64,000 nt of DNA from Henckelia pumila (GCF_033568475.1 NC_133122.1:17664206-17728205), one strand, 5' to 3'; shown: positions 1-12,508, counted from the stretch's first letter. The notes: generated by a model not told the origin, from the sequence alone. Translations and numbers: made by a program.

Positions 1-2228
1 TTACTAAATCCACGATTACCTATCTAGTTCCCAAGTTTCAGTATCCTAAACGTCATGCTTCTGCTGCGCACTCTGATAAACAAAATATTTTATCCTTCCT
101 ATGTGTCCTCTTTATCTCCATCAAACCTACATTTATAAACTTCCGCTGCTGAAACACCTCGTAAAGAGAATCATTAAAATTTACTTACATTCCACTGTAA
201 ACAAAATCTGACATTTTATACAAATCTTAGTACTATAATGAAAGTACACTCACATACTTACCTCAACTTATACGTAAAACTCAAATATTAACTCTAATAT
301 TCATCTTCCTAAACACAACAATCGCACTATGCCAAAACTTGACTGATTTCATATGCTTATACACTCTACTCATCAATCTCCCAACATTTGTGAGCCGCAC
401 TTTTGTTCCCAAATTTATTTATTAAAACATAGGATTACAATATCAACTCCAATAAATTCAACTTGTAAAGCTTATCCACACACTAGCCTTCTATAACAAG
501 TTAAACATCTTTGAGTTTAACATCTGCCATTCATCGCAATTTTCTTCAACTTATCCATTTATCACTACGCTTCCAACTATTGAACACTTTAAAGTCTTAA
601 ATCTCGAGTGCTATAAATCCATGAAACCCAAAAAGTGAATTTAGTGTCAAATGTCATGTACAACATAAATTCTCCTAACGTCAGGAATATGCTTAAAATA
701 TATGAATTCTAATTTTGTGGTTAGTTTAGGCTTAAGACACTCAGATTCTCCTATTGGAGGATTGAAATTCCCCTAACAGTATTTACATGTCATCGTCTCT
801 AAATAGCGTAATCATATAACATTCAGTAGTTAATTCCATATCATTTCCTAGTTGCCTCTACTTACAGTCCATGGAATCTAAACTCCTCAAAATCAAAATA
901 CTAAGTCAATTACCTAATAAACTGAATAATCCCAACGTAAAACGAAAGTATCGAGATAACAGTTATAATATCAAGTCATTAAGCTGACTCGTGATTATTC
1001 CAAGTGCTTCAAATACCCATACGTTTGTCGGACCAACAACCCAAATTCTCAAACGACTCAACTCTTAACAAAAGAACTCACTCCAAATATATATATATAT
1101 ATATCGTCAACTCTTAGGCCATATCTAAAGCTTATATTATACTTGACATCGAAACCAAAATTTATAACAAGTGTTATGCCACACCTGACCAATTACACGA
1201 GCCTATAAAAATTTAGGTCTTCATCATTCAGTCATCACAATATTTATAAGTCAGGCTGACAAGTTCCCAAATCTATTTATTTAAACGTAGTGACTTGAAC
1301 GTCAAACCCAATAAAGCTTACATGGTAACACCAACCATGCGAACCCTTAAGTATTATCAAAGATTATCAAATTCTTTATCAAACTAACTCCACAATTATT
1401 CTTATTCTCAAAGATTCAAAAACCTAATACAAAACATACTTATCATCAATTTATACCTCATATAATTAATAGTACAAACTTAAAACCACAAACCACCAAC
1501 TATAATCTTACGGTACAAGTGTCATCTCCAAGAAAATCATGACTTCTTCGTCAAATGAAAAACCTTAATAGTTAAATGAATGACAATATGATATATGTGA
1601 ACCCGACTAACCTAATTTGACACAAGCGGACTTAATTCCCAAAAATATATACTAGCCTCTATAAAGTAACATTTTAAATTCACCAAAGAAGAAAATGATA
1701 TAACCCTCGATTAATCGATCTTGCGAGGAATCCTACTCTTGCCTCAAGCAATAATTCTATTGCGATCACATTAACTTAATACCTCTTATCGGAATTTACC
1801 TTTATTGTTCTGTCTTTCGCTCTTCATAAAAATTTCCTAGATAGGGTCCGCTACCTCTTACCATCACAAACCCAATAATTTACCAATGAAATCATTCTAA
1901 CTTAAAATCAATAAGTTACTATAAAAATTCAAATGACAACCCATATATCATAAATATCAAAATTAGTTTCAACAAAATAAAATCGAATTCCAAAATTCAA
2001 AATTCCTTGTGGTCAATCAGTCGTATAACATGTCTTGGGGCATACTGCATCACCACATATTTTTCACGTAAATCGCAATGCATAACTAAGTATTTTAAAA
2101 CTTTGCTAACATAAAGTCTTAAGTCATAACATATGCTCCTGATAAATCATAATAAAACATTTAAAACTTACAGACCGATAGTGAGATTTTTGAGCTTCAC
2201 GTGACAGTAGACACCCTCCAAGGATAGC
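1..2228 (-). mobile_element. Internal leader of a large LTR retroelement, cut by the window edge
   Basis: This AT-rich stretch lies inside the element whose 5' LTR is at 2243-5061: a primer-binding site at 2229-2240 separates the two. I see no long open frame and no gag, protease, RT or integrase motif on either strand. It may be the 5' untranslated leader of a Gypsy-type element, or the interior of a non-coding large retrotransposon derivative (LARD). The rest of the element lies to the left of the window, so the two cannot be told apart. A short (AT)n run sits near 1089-1103. Confidence 0.55.
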
Positions 2229-2240
2229 GCTCTGATACCA
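2229..2240 (-). promoter_or_regulatory. Primer-binding site of the large LTR element
   Basis: The plus strand reads GCTCTGATACCA, so the minus strand carries TGGTATCAGAGC, the usual plant retrotransposon site complementary to the 3' end of initiator tRNA-Met. It lies two bases from the LTR edge. This sets the element on the minus strand and shows the neighbouring LTR is the 5' LTR, not a solo LTR. Confidence 0.85.
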
Positions 2241-2242
2241 AA

Positions 2243-5061
2243 TGAAACACCTACTACTAATAAATGCGGATTTTTTTTTTTTTAAAATAATACTACTATA
2301 CATACATGCCCATGCATATATGTATATAAAAATAACATACTTTTTCTTAAATAACCTGAAAAATATTAAATAAATAAATCATTAAAAATGTTTCATGCAT
2401 CAATTTAAAATAATAAACAATGCTGCTGAAAAATCTCATATGCGGAAACAATAATAAAATAAAACATGTTTCAAAATTCAACATAATAAACTAAATAGCT
2501 GCGACGGTCACGGGGTCCACTGCTCCGTGAGCTCATAAGTCCTCACCACCGGTAGGAGCTACATAAACGTCATCATGCTCACCTGCACCATACAAGCGTA
2601 GTGAGCTTAGGGGCTCAACATGTCTAATCCTTTATAACAAAGTTAAAAATAATGCATCACATGATTATTAATACATATACATGTACATGAGCATGCATGA
2701 AAATATTTTCATCACATAATAAAACTGCTGAATTATAAACTGAATCATAACCATAATCATAAACATATTATTTCTTCATCATATATAACATAATTGAGCA
2801 ATGCTTTTGAAACCTGAAGATGGTCCTATCCATAAGTTTGACGCTCATGTGTCGACTGATCAGTCTCCTGAACCAACGTACGATGGCGGTGATAAATCAC
2901 CTCCTATGGTAGTAAACTACCGAATCATATGGTGGATAACCACCCCTATGGTAGTAATACTACCGAATCATATGGTGGAAAACCACCCCTATGTCACACA
3001 TACTTCAATTTCCACCAAAATATTTTATTACTCATCATTTACATAATTATATACATAAGAAATTTCATGAATGCATGCACTGAAAAATATGTCCGTAATA
3101 TATATTTAATTAATTTTTCATAATATAATATGCTTATACTTAAAATAGACTTTATGCATAAAAAAAATAATTAAATATATATTCCGGACTTAGTTAATTT
3201 TTCATGGGTTGGTCCAGACTGCTGATCACTCACGCTAAGCCCATTAAACTTAAATAAAACTCAATAATCATATTTTTAGCCCAAATAACTTAATTAAACT
3301 TAACTGAGCCTAAATAAAAATATTTAAGCCCATTAACTTAATTAAGCCCAATAAAACTCTAGATTGGCCCAAAAATCCACTGACTGGCCCAAAAATTCTC
3401 ATGGGCTCCCAAGCCCATAAAAATCATTGGGCTAACTTAAATAAATTATTTAAGGTCCAAATAAAATTATTTGGAGGCCCAAATAATTTTTTTACTATTT
3501 ATTAAAGCCCAAAATACAATTAAACTATTAAATACTTAAAAATTAAAATACCGAGCCCGGCCCACCTAACCCGGACCCGGACCCGGACCCTACTGACCCG
3601 ATCCATGACACCCCAGACCCGACCGAACCACCCAGCCCAAGCCCAGCCCGAAATAAAACCCAAAAGTTCAAAACTTAACCCAAACATATTTTTGCTCACA
3701 ACCAACTCTGTGCAGCTGTACTAATTCCTTTCGTTCTCTCTGATCAGACAATATTTGACCATGAAACCACTTCTAGAACTTAGCCAACATCAAGACGTTT
3801 TCATCAAGCTAAAAATCAGCCCAAACGGTGGTTTGAGGAAGGAGAACAAAGCCTTGCAACATGCTGTTCTCCAAGCTCGCGTCTAGCCCTGAGCGGCTGC
3901 CGTAAATCCGATCGTTCTCCCTACTTTGGCCATATTTTTCCGTGAAATCACTTCTCAATACTAGCCAACATCTAGGGGGTTCAAACCCTTCAGACCTCAC
4001 CCCAAACCATGGCCTGAGGAGGTAGACCGAAGCCTTCTCCCTCAGAACCCAAATATGCGCGATCTGGTGCACCAGAGAAGAAGTGCTTCGTTTCAGACCC
4101 TTCCAGCCCCAAACCGACCACACCACTCGGCCATAAGGACCCTCACACATGCACCCAGACGTTGGACATCAGCTTGGACCATCCCATGCATAAAAAACGT
4201 GAGCATGAATCATGAAAGCAACCAAATTTGTGGACTGTTCATGCCATGAACGAAAATTCTGTACATAATCCATATATAACCTTAAAAAATGATGATTACA
4301 AACATAAAAACGAAATACATAGCTTATATGATGTTGAAAGGAGAGAATTCAACATGCCTTGCTAATTATTATCGAATAATATCGCGTATATGGCTCCGGG
4401 ACGACGAGACAGCGAAGAACTCCACAAAAATCCTGAAGGGCACGGCTAAGGGGCTGAAGAAGATGATGATAAATCTGATGAATGATGTGGGGGAGGCGGC
4501 TAGGGGATTAACATGAGTTTGGAGTTTTAGGTTTAGTGAAAAAAATAGATTTTTAGATTGATAATATGTTAATTAGGAGATAATTGCATAATATATATAA
4601 ATAATACTTAATAAAACTCAATATAAAATTACCATGTTGATAAAATACTTAAATCCCGAAATTAATAAATATGCTAATTTTAAAAATTAATAAAAGTCAA
4701 TAAAGGGACTAATTTTGGCTAAAAATCAACCCTTAAATAAATATATAATTAAATACTAAAATTTTCTTGACCAAAATATCATAAAATATTATTTTTAAGG
4801 CTCATAAAATCTCATAAAATATTTTTAGCTCAAAAGTTGATATCTCGTCCGTCCTCGGTCCCGTCTACGTGATCAAATAACTTATTTAATCAAAAATCTA
4901 AAAATACAATAATTGCGGGTTAAATGCTAAAATAAATTTAAATCATGCATATAATTCACATAATAACACATAAATGTCATTTAACCCAAATATAAATTTT
5001 AAATAATTATTTTCCCTAATTATGCATGCGAATTTACGTATAAAAATTTTCGGGTGTTACA
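2243..5061 (-). mobile_element. 5' LTR (2.8 kb) of a large, probably Gypsy-type, element
   Basis: The plus strand starts TGAAACACC and ends GGTGTTACA, an imperfect inverted terminal repeat with TG/CA ends, directly beside a tRNA-Met primer-binding site. A 2.8-kb LTR suits Tekay/Del-like or LARD elements. Inside are two 42-43-bp tandem units at 2903-2987, a GACCCG-rich stretch near 3555-3620, and a degenerate duplication (about 3745-3865 against 3925-4040, sharing AGCCAACATC). Small open frames here look like by-products of these repeats. The partner LTR and target duplication lie outside the window. Confidence 0.75.
2903..2987. repeat. Two-copy 42-43-bp tandem repeat inside the LTR
   Basis: Two adjacent units share CCTATGGTAGTAA...CTACCGAATCATATGGTGG...AACCACC and differ by a few bases. 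A third unit starts (CCTATG) and stops. Each unit contains a GGTAGTA/TACTACC inverted pair. An open frame over the repeat is unlikely to be a gene. Confidence 0.8.
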
Positions 5062-5155
5062 AATATGCTCCACACGAGGATCGAACCCGCAACGCTGGGA
5101 AATTTCTTCTCACGTCACCTCAGGCCTTACCAACTCGCCTATGCCCCTGTTGGCT
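5062..5155 (-). mobile_element. tRNA-derived SINE, 5' part
   Basis: On the minus strand an A-box-like TAGGCGAGTTGG (11 of 12 to TRGCNNAGYNGG) at about 5132-5143 is followed some 50 bases later by a B box, GTTCGATCC, near 5080-5088. This is the internal RNA polymerase III promoter layout of plant tRNA-derived SINEs. The sequence does not fold as a full tRNA. The SINE stops at the LTR edge (5061), so its 3' part was either lost or lies left of the LTR element, outside the window. Confidence 0.6.
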
Positions 5156-5161
5156 CAAAAT

Positions 5162-6598
5162 CCTCATTTAATTCATTAGTTGAGTGGCATTTACGGGTGA
5201 GTGCTTTATTTTTATTTTTTTTTGAACCAAAGGTGCTTTAATTTCCTCACATACAATTATGTGCCAAATGTTATGCCATTTTATCATGTCTTTGTGAATC
5301 ATTATTGTATTCTTTGAGATATGATTTTATATTTCTTTTATCAAAACTTTACATAAAATGACAAAAGTGTATATATAATTTCATGTCAAAGGGCATATAT
5401 ATTTCTTAAGAATTTTTTTTAAAAAAATTAAGATAGCATTTGCAATCACTAAAAAAATTATTATTGGTTTTTTTATTTTAAAAATCAGTTTGATGTGTTT
5501 TTTAAACTTGATTATGTGTTAATTTTTGTTTCGTTTAGTTGAAATCAATAAATTGGTGTGATCTCTGATTCTGCTTCTGTAAAAATTGTTATGATAAAAA
5601 AATAATATTAAAAAAATCACATCAAACATCATTAAGTTTAATTTTCTTCAAACACTCCCTCAAGTTTTTTTCTTACTTCTTTATATTATATAAATTCCAG
5701 AGTAAAATTTATTTGGTACATAAAATTGGTAAAATATCAAATTGATATATGAATTATTAAAAATAGTTTTATTGGTACAATGGTACACGATCATGTAAAG
5801 GTATAAAGTCAATTTTTTCCTTTAGTTAAATTATTTTAAAGTCCAGCATTTTTTTTAAAATTCAAATGAATACACATTTTATTTCTCAAAATTAATTTAT
5901 TGATACAATTATAAGCTTAAATAAAAAAGATTTATAAGCTTAAATTTTTTATTTTTATTTTATGTTATAAAAAAAAATCGTACTCATTGTTCGAAAATAT
6001 TATAATATTAGTTGATACAAGCATACACATACACACGTGTATATAAACAATTGATAAATTATATATTCAAAAATAATATATATTAAAAAATAAAAAAATG
6101 ATATATATGTGTGTGTCTTTTCATTTATTATTTACAGATTCAACGTTGAATATTTTTTCACATACATGAAATACAATTTTATTTTTATAGTATAGTAATT
6201 AGTAAATATAAATTTATTTTTACAATTTTAATTAATAAAATTATTTAAATGGTAAAATATGTATATAGTTAAATTTAATAACAATATTGAACTTAAAAGC
6301 AATTTAAGTAAATTATAAAATTTTTTTTGAGTTGATCATATACCAATTTAATAATTTTCAATAATTCATGTAATGATTTGATATTTTATCAAATTTTTAT
6401 GTATCAAAATAATTTTTACGAGTAAATAATGAATTCTTTAAAACAAAAAAACGGTTGCAGACAATCCTTAAAAATCGGTGCTTTAAACACTTTTGTAGTA
6501 TCATCTTTTTATCTTTTTTTGTGTGGAATAAATTGTAATATCTTCTTTTTAATTCCACGTTACGAGTGTAAATTAGAATATTGTAATTTATTTTAAGT

Positions 6599-6637
<39 letters not shown>

Positions 6638-7378
6638 ATATCGTCTATGTTATTGTATACAAGAGAACGTAATACCAGTTGTAATAAATAATTTTTTATT
6701 TAAAAAAAATCAAAGGTTGATTATTGTTTCATTGTTTTTATCCTTGTTAAAAATATGCCGTGATAGTTGTGAATTCGTATTATATCTTTTTTTTAAACAT
6801 TGAATTCGTATTATATCAAAAGAGGTAAAATACAGCTTATTCGCTAATTCTTGCTAAATTATAAACTGAAAAGATCCTCGATTGTTGGGTCGGTGTGTTG
6901 AAATAAGTAACGCAGTATTTTATATTACCATGCATATTGCATGGTTATGATTTATGATGAGTCTTATAAAATCGTGGTAAATATTATATTGAATTTATTG
7001 TGATTTGTGCTTATTAATTGGACTTTGTAAAGATGCGCAAAGAACTTTAAATTTTAATGTATTCTACTGACTAATATAAACCTCGTTTTAGTTTATATAT
7101 AATACAAATGTCTAATATTAATTTCAAATTCGGGAGCAATGATATTTGTGAACGATAATCTCCTATTATTTATATATTTCATATTTCTGGTCAGGGCCTT
7201 AGACCGACATTTTATCTCTTTGGTATGGCATCTATTTTATGTTTTTTTTATTAAAAAAAGGAATTTTTTTTATCAAATTGATTATACGCAATTCGTACAT
7301 GACAGTACTAGTTTCCTATTAAAGGGATGAACATATAGTGTTGGGCACCATAAAAGAACTATATATATATATATATAA

Positions 7379-7418
<40 letters not shown>

Positions 7419-7751
7419 CTATAGTATAGTTCCAATTCTTATATTAACCGTTTTTTGTGTGTCAAATAATACTATTTCTATTTTATCCCTGAATTTAACA
7501 CATTTTTTTTTATGTTAGATCTTAAATAATCATTGTCAGTTTTTTCTAGCATCCTTATTTCATTTTCACTCTATCTTATTTTTCAAAATTTCTCATTTAT
7601 CAATTCTTATTAAATTATCAACATATTTTTTTATAAATCTCTCTATTTTATCACAAATCTCACGGGTTTTTCCTATGTATAATTTTTTTTACATTTTTTT
7701 TTACCAAATAGTTAAACTTCTTAGTAAGGGAAAATATGCTATGGTTGCTAG
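5162..7751. other. AT-rich intergenic DNA
   Basis: No supportable gene on either strand. The stretch is strongly AT-rich with poly-A/T runs and two (AT)n microsatellites, near 6606-6636 and 7360-7416. Short open frames such as 7139-7330 are hydrophobic low-complexity translations with no recognisable family. Confidence 0.7.
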
Positions 7752-8050
7752 TCTCTCTATATATAAAAAATCTCTCCCTTAGACACCATCTTTTAAATTG
7801 CCGAAATTACCCTTATGTAATATAAATATTACAATTTTATTTTTATTTGTTTTTTTTTTTTGAAATTTTGATATTTCAAATTTTCATATTTTTCTCAACT
7901 AAACATTGTAGATAAGATAAATTGATAAAAAAAATTTAAATTTTTTTTATATTATTTTATAAATGTTAAAAAATAAATTTAAATTTTTTTAATATTATTT
8001 TATATATTGTATGATTTTATACACACGCAACACGTATACGATTATTCTAG
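7752..8050 (+). mobile_element. Possible short Helitron-like element
   Basis: The right end reads TATAC-ACACGCAACAC-GTATA, a small stem-loop at 8018-8036, then about 10 bases and CTAG followed by T. That is the layout of a Helitron 3' end, and it resembles the better supported end at 19061-19091. A candidate 5' end TCTCTCTATATATAA starts at 7752, but the base before it is G rather than the expected A. The right end is more credible than the left. Confidence 0.4.
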
Positions 8051-8264
8051 TATATATTAAGTTTGGGGCTACTAAACCGACCAAATCGGTACGTCTGTTC
8101 TGGCATCTCTTCTTCTTTCTTTTTTATCACCAAATTTCTATTTTTCGACCTCTCCTTTTTACCATTTATTTTTTAACCTCCAATTTCGGTATTTACTAAA
8201 TTTGAGTTGATTCTTTTCCCTTTTATTTCAATCAATGCTTTTGGTTTTTTCACAAAGCTCATGA

Positions 8265-8519
8265 TTGGCCCATCAACGGTTTCATGTCTGGGCTTTGCTG
8301 AAATTAATAGGCCGTGTTCCATGACGGCCCAAGCCCAACAATCCATGGATTAACAAATTACCCCGGTCCGCGATACAGAGTACCAAAACCCAGACAACGG
8401 GGCTTTATGTATTCGAATGAAACTCCACTCAACCCTAGTGGCAGTTATCATTTTCGAGTCTCCTCTCCAAAACCCTAGTTTCTCTGTATCCCGCCCTTCA
8501 GTCATTCAAGCATTCGGCC
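8265..8519 (+). promoter_or_regulatory. Promoter and 5' leader of the HD2 gene
   Basis: Four site-II-type motifs (TGGGCY or its complement) lie at 8268-8273, 8289-8294, 8326-8331 and 8332-8337. A telo-box core AAACCCTA is at 8470-8477, 43 bases before the ATG, and a related ACCCTAG occurs near 8434. In plants the site II plus telo-box pair is typical of genes tied to ribosome production and proliferation, which suits a nucleolar histone deacetylase. No clear TATA box stands at the expected distance. The regulatory role is inferred from motifs only. Confidence 0.6.
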
Positions 8520-11341
8520 ATGGAGTTTTGGAGTAATCACTTTCTTCCTCATTTCTACTTTATTTTTTTACTTGCTGCGATGTTTGATCGTTCTTATTAT
8601 TGGTTTTATAGGTGTTTTACGGGGTTTGTTGGCTGTTCTTTCCTGTTGATTTGTTATCTGTTACATTTTTTTCATTATTTATCATTTTTATGATTTTTAT
8701 CTCTCTCGTAGCTGCATTTCCCTTGTTGCGATTCTTTTGATGTAGATATCTCCGTTTTATGTGGAGTTTAGAAATGTGTTGGTACTGGAAACAGTGTAAT
8801 AAGCAAATTCATGCTTCGAGTTCCCACTGATTCTGAGTGAAGGGCAGAGCTCGCGTTATTCTACCTTGTCTGTGTTTTTATTTAGTTGTTTTAATGTTTG
8901 CTTGTCAACGCTGCTTGATGTTTTGGGTTTTGGAGATTACTTTCTCACTCACTGTACACGGTTGTTTAGGTGCTGAGGTGAAAAGTGGAGAGACTTTCAA
9001 GGTTGTGCCTGGTGATGGCATGGTTTTGCATCTTTCTCAGGTATGATAATTTTTTGTTTTAGGAACCTCATATTCTGTTGTTTTGTTTCTGTCTTTTGGT
9101 AAAGCGCTATTCCTTGGCAGGCTTCTCTGGGTGAGATGAAAAAGGAGAAAGGAAATGAGTCAGTGTGCTTGTTTGTGAGTGTCGAGGGGAAGAAACTCGT
9201 TCTTGGAACACTTTTCAGTGACAAGTTACCTCAACAACAGTTCGACTTGGTATTTGACAACAATTTCGAGCTATCGCACAACTGGAAAAGTGGAAGTGTC
9301 TATTTCTTTGGTTACAAGGCTACTAACCCTTTAGATGAGGAATATCCTTTGTATTAATTACCAGTGGAAGTTGGTTATTTATTTTTCATTCCTATGGGTT
9401 GGACAATTTTCTTATTTTTTATTCCTTGACTCTTTGGGATTTCTTTGGTTGCCACTGAGTTGCCAGGGGGAGTGTTAGGTGTGTGTTTTTCCTTTCATAC
9501 TCAGTTCTTTTGCTATTTTCCAGTTGTAGACCCCTTCATGTATCTGTATTCTATGTTATTTTTTTACTGAGTAAAATTTGTAACTGTTATCAGATGAATC
9601 ATCTGACTCCGAGGAAGATATCCCAAACACTCTTGCAACTAATGGTACTGATTTTTTTTTTGGGTGCTTATGTTTTTATTTAAAATGTTTCTGTTATACT
9701 ATCTAAGTCTCGGTCGTGGCTTGCAAATCTGCAGGGAAACCTTTGTCGAAAGCTAAGCCAGAGAAACCAGCAGAAACTGGTAAAGCTGTTGCTGCCAAAG
9801 GTAAGGATTCCAACTCGGGAAAGCAGAAGGTGCAAATTGTTGAGCCACCCAAAGGTGTCAAACCCCAAGATGATGATGATGACAGTAGTGGTGATGATGG
9901 TATGATGTCTGAGGAAGATGAATCTGAGGTAATTCTTATTGACTTTCGAGTGTACTGACTGCTGATACTTCTTTTAATTGTTTACTCTCCTGATTGGGGG
10001 CTATTTTCAGTTTGAGAATAAAATTATTGTTAGTTGAATGGCTGCCTTACCGCTGTAAACATTCACTCCTTGTCTTCCTTCACATGAACTGTCACTACTG
10101 TGCTTGTCAGAAGTAGGCATTTGCTAGCAAATAATTTTTCATCTGGTTTTCACGATACAATTTTCATTTTGTTGAAACTATAAGCTGATTCTTCATTGGT
10201 AGAAACTGTGACATGGTGAGTAAAGAAACCAATGCTGCTACTTGTTCCTGAATATTCAAATTTTTCCACCTTAGTTTGGTGTAATATAAATGTTTTCTGC
10301 TGTCTAAGGTTTCAACTGTAACAACACCCAGAGTATTTGAAAATCTGGTTTTATGGTCTGTCAGTGCCATTGAAGTGGCTAAAATATTTCTCAGTTTTCT
10401 TCGACATTATATGGTAAAATAAACTCTACGTTATAGATTTCGATGAGTTATTGTGGTGGTAGTGGCTCAGTGTAGCTTGAATGTTGATATTTTATAATTA
10501 GTTTGCATTTACTCACACTGTAGTTTTATGATCCATAAAATTTTGAATTATGGATTCTACTGGAGTATCAGAGTAACAGCAGCTAATTATTGTATATTTT
10601 TAGGAAGAGGACGACGAAGATGACTCTGGTGATGAATCTGATGAGAGTGATGAAGAAACACCGAAGAAGGTAGAGAGCAACACGTCCACTCTTTGTCTTG
10701 AATTATCCTTGGGTGGTGTCATGTGACGTTTGGCCACTGACAATAGATAATACATGTTTTAGGTTGAACCAAGCAAGAAACGTGCTGCAGAATCCAAGAC
10801 CCCTGTTTCTGATAAAAGGGCAAAAGTGACTCCACAGAAAACTGGTGATTTCTCGTTCTCCACTAATCACTACCATGTTATGTTACCAGTCTTGTTATGG
10901 TGGCTTCCATCTGGTGTCATTTAGGCGACTTGGATAATATAACCAATTTTATCGACACCCACTGTTATATAAAACTAATTTTGTAGAATATTTTCTACTT
11001 ATGGAATAATTTTTGAGTGTCTAAATTCCAATCCCCATAAACTGACTTGATAATTTTTTTTTTTATTGGTCAGATGAGAAGAAAGGTGGTGTTCATGTAG
11101 CCACTCCTTACCCAAAGCAGGCTAATAAGACTCCTGCCAACAAGCCAAATCAGCAGACACCTAAAGGCGCTGGAAGTAGCTCACATTCCTGCAAGACCTG
11201 CAACAGGTACATTTTCTCTCAATTGTAAAACAATCTCATGAACAACGCTTACGGACTGAAACTCCAAAAAATTTCACCTGCAGGACATTTGGTTCGGATA
11301 AAGCTTTGGAATCACACTCGAAGGCCAAGCACGGTGCCTAG
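8520..11341 (+). CDS. HDT: HD2-type (plant-specific) histone deacetylase
   Basis: HD2 proteins are plant-only, nucleolar, nucleoplasmin-like histone deacetylases acting in gene and rRNA silencing. Exons: 8520-8532, 8970-9040, 9121-~9341, 9594-9644, 9735-9928, 10604-10669, 10763-10844, 11074-11206, 11284-11341, about 295 aa. The start gives MEFW-SAEVKSGE, the invariant HD2 N-terminus. Next come the nucleoplasmin-like domain to GYKA, a long Asp/Glu-rich tract (exons 4-6), a Lys-rich nuclear-localisation stretch (KKRAAESK...KRAKV), and a C-terminal C2H2 finger (CKTC-x12-H-x5-H) split over the last two exons. All junctions keep frame with GT-AG except exon 3/4: the only GT donor (9351) and a U12-like donor (9342) both leave phase 2 while exon 4 needs phase 1. 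This is a one-base insertion, an assembly error or unusual splicing. Confidence 0.9.
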
Positions 11342-11935
11342 AAATATATTAAAATAAGGCAGGATGTGTCCATTTTGAGATTTTAACTATTATGCGTGAT
11401 GTCATTTGAATGCGGAAATTATCTCTATCATTTTGTGGGTATGGATATCAATCTAGAAATATTTTTTGGTTTTATTTGGTGGATTTTGGATTATAACCTT
11501 ATATCATTATGATTCTGTTAAAAATATTTGAGCCTGTGAGTTAAGAAGCCGGGGAAGTCTAAATTTGTATCACTGGTTTGATGGTTTAATACTCCCACAT
11601 CTTACTTAATTGTGTATATTTGTTTTTTTACGCGCTAAAAAACATTAGGAAACCACTGGAAATGCAAGCAAAAGTAATTTATTTTATTTTATCAATTTAA
11701 TTTATTCAAATAATTTAAGGACTTTCGACTCATTTACTAAAGGTAAAATGGTAAGAAAAAATGATTATATGATTTTTGATATTTAGTTGATACTAGAAAT
11801 AAAGAAATAAGAACAAAATTACTATTATATGTATGATATAAATAAATGAATATCAGTAAATTCGAACAATTTGGATGCTGCCATTTCTTTATTTTTACTA
11901 CAAAGACTAGAAACGGCAACACGGAATTTCAGGTC
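11342..11935. other. HD2 3' flank
   Basis: AT-rich sequence after the HD2 stop codon, presumably 3' UTR and spacer. No open frame of interest. The next gene (enolase) is on the opposite strand, so the two genes end towards each other. Confidence 0.6.
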
Positions 11936-11938
11936 TAA

Positions 11939-12508
11939 GACTATCTCCAACCCATTACGCTATCTTAGTGTAACACTAACTTCAAAATAGTGTAATTTCT
12001 ACACCAAATACAATACTTATCTCCAACCCATTAACTCTAAACTCTACACTAAAAAGAATATTCTCGAAATATTCTTTATTATTTTATTTACAACAATTAA
12101 TTTATTCCATAAAATATTTTTAAACACAATAATTAAAATATCAGTATTATCTAAAATAATAATTTATATATAAAAATATTATTGAATTAAAATTTTTAAT
12201 TACATATATTTTAAGAGTTATGTTAAAAATTTTAAAATATTTTATTTTATTTATTAAAAAATTTAAAATTATTATTTAATTTACGAATTTAATTTTATTT
12301 ATTTAAATACTTAAAGAATTAATTACAAACAAAAAGAAAAAAAAAAGAAAAAAAATAAAAAAAATAAAAAAAATAGCGTAGATGAACAGTGTTGCACCAT
12401 ATTGTTCCTCTACTCCAACCTGGCGCTGAAAATAGCGCTGGGTTGGAGTAGATATTGCAACACCAATTTGGTGTAATACACCAATTTGGTGTTGCATTGA
12501 AGAAGGCC
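11939..12508. mobile_element. PIF/Harbinger-like MITE with TAA target duplication
   Basis: The element is bounded by TAA at 11936-11938 and 12509-12511. Its ends are weakly inverted: GACTATCTCCAACCC on the left and GGCCTTCTTCAATGC read inward from the right. Inside are repeated copies of the subterminal motif (CTCCAACCCATTA near 11948 and 12034, GGGTTGGAGTAGAT near 12440, two ACACCAATTTGGTGT palindromes near 12459-12495). No transposase frame is present. A 3-bp TAA duplication is the PIF/Harbinger signature. It sits in the 3' spacer between HD2 and enolase. Confidence 0.6.

Noticed and set aside
2801-3123. Overlapping open frames over the GGTAGTA repeat
   Set aside because: They follow the 42-bp tandem units inside an LTR and have no domain or codon signal.
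3520-4516. Several 60-113-codon frames on both strands within the 2.8-kb LTR
   Set aside because: They are by-products of GACCCG-rich and duplicated LTR sequence; no recognisable family.
5070-5155. A possible tRNA gene on the minus strand
   Set aside because: A and B boxes are present, but no acceptor stem or anticodon arm closes; a tRNA-derived SINE fits better.
9351-9593. Ordinary GT-AG intron for HD2 exon 3/4
   Set aside because: It joins to an immediate stop (TTA TGA) and loses the conserved acidic frame; kept as an open problem in the findings.
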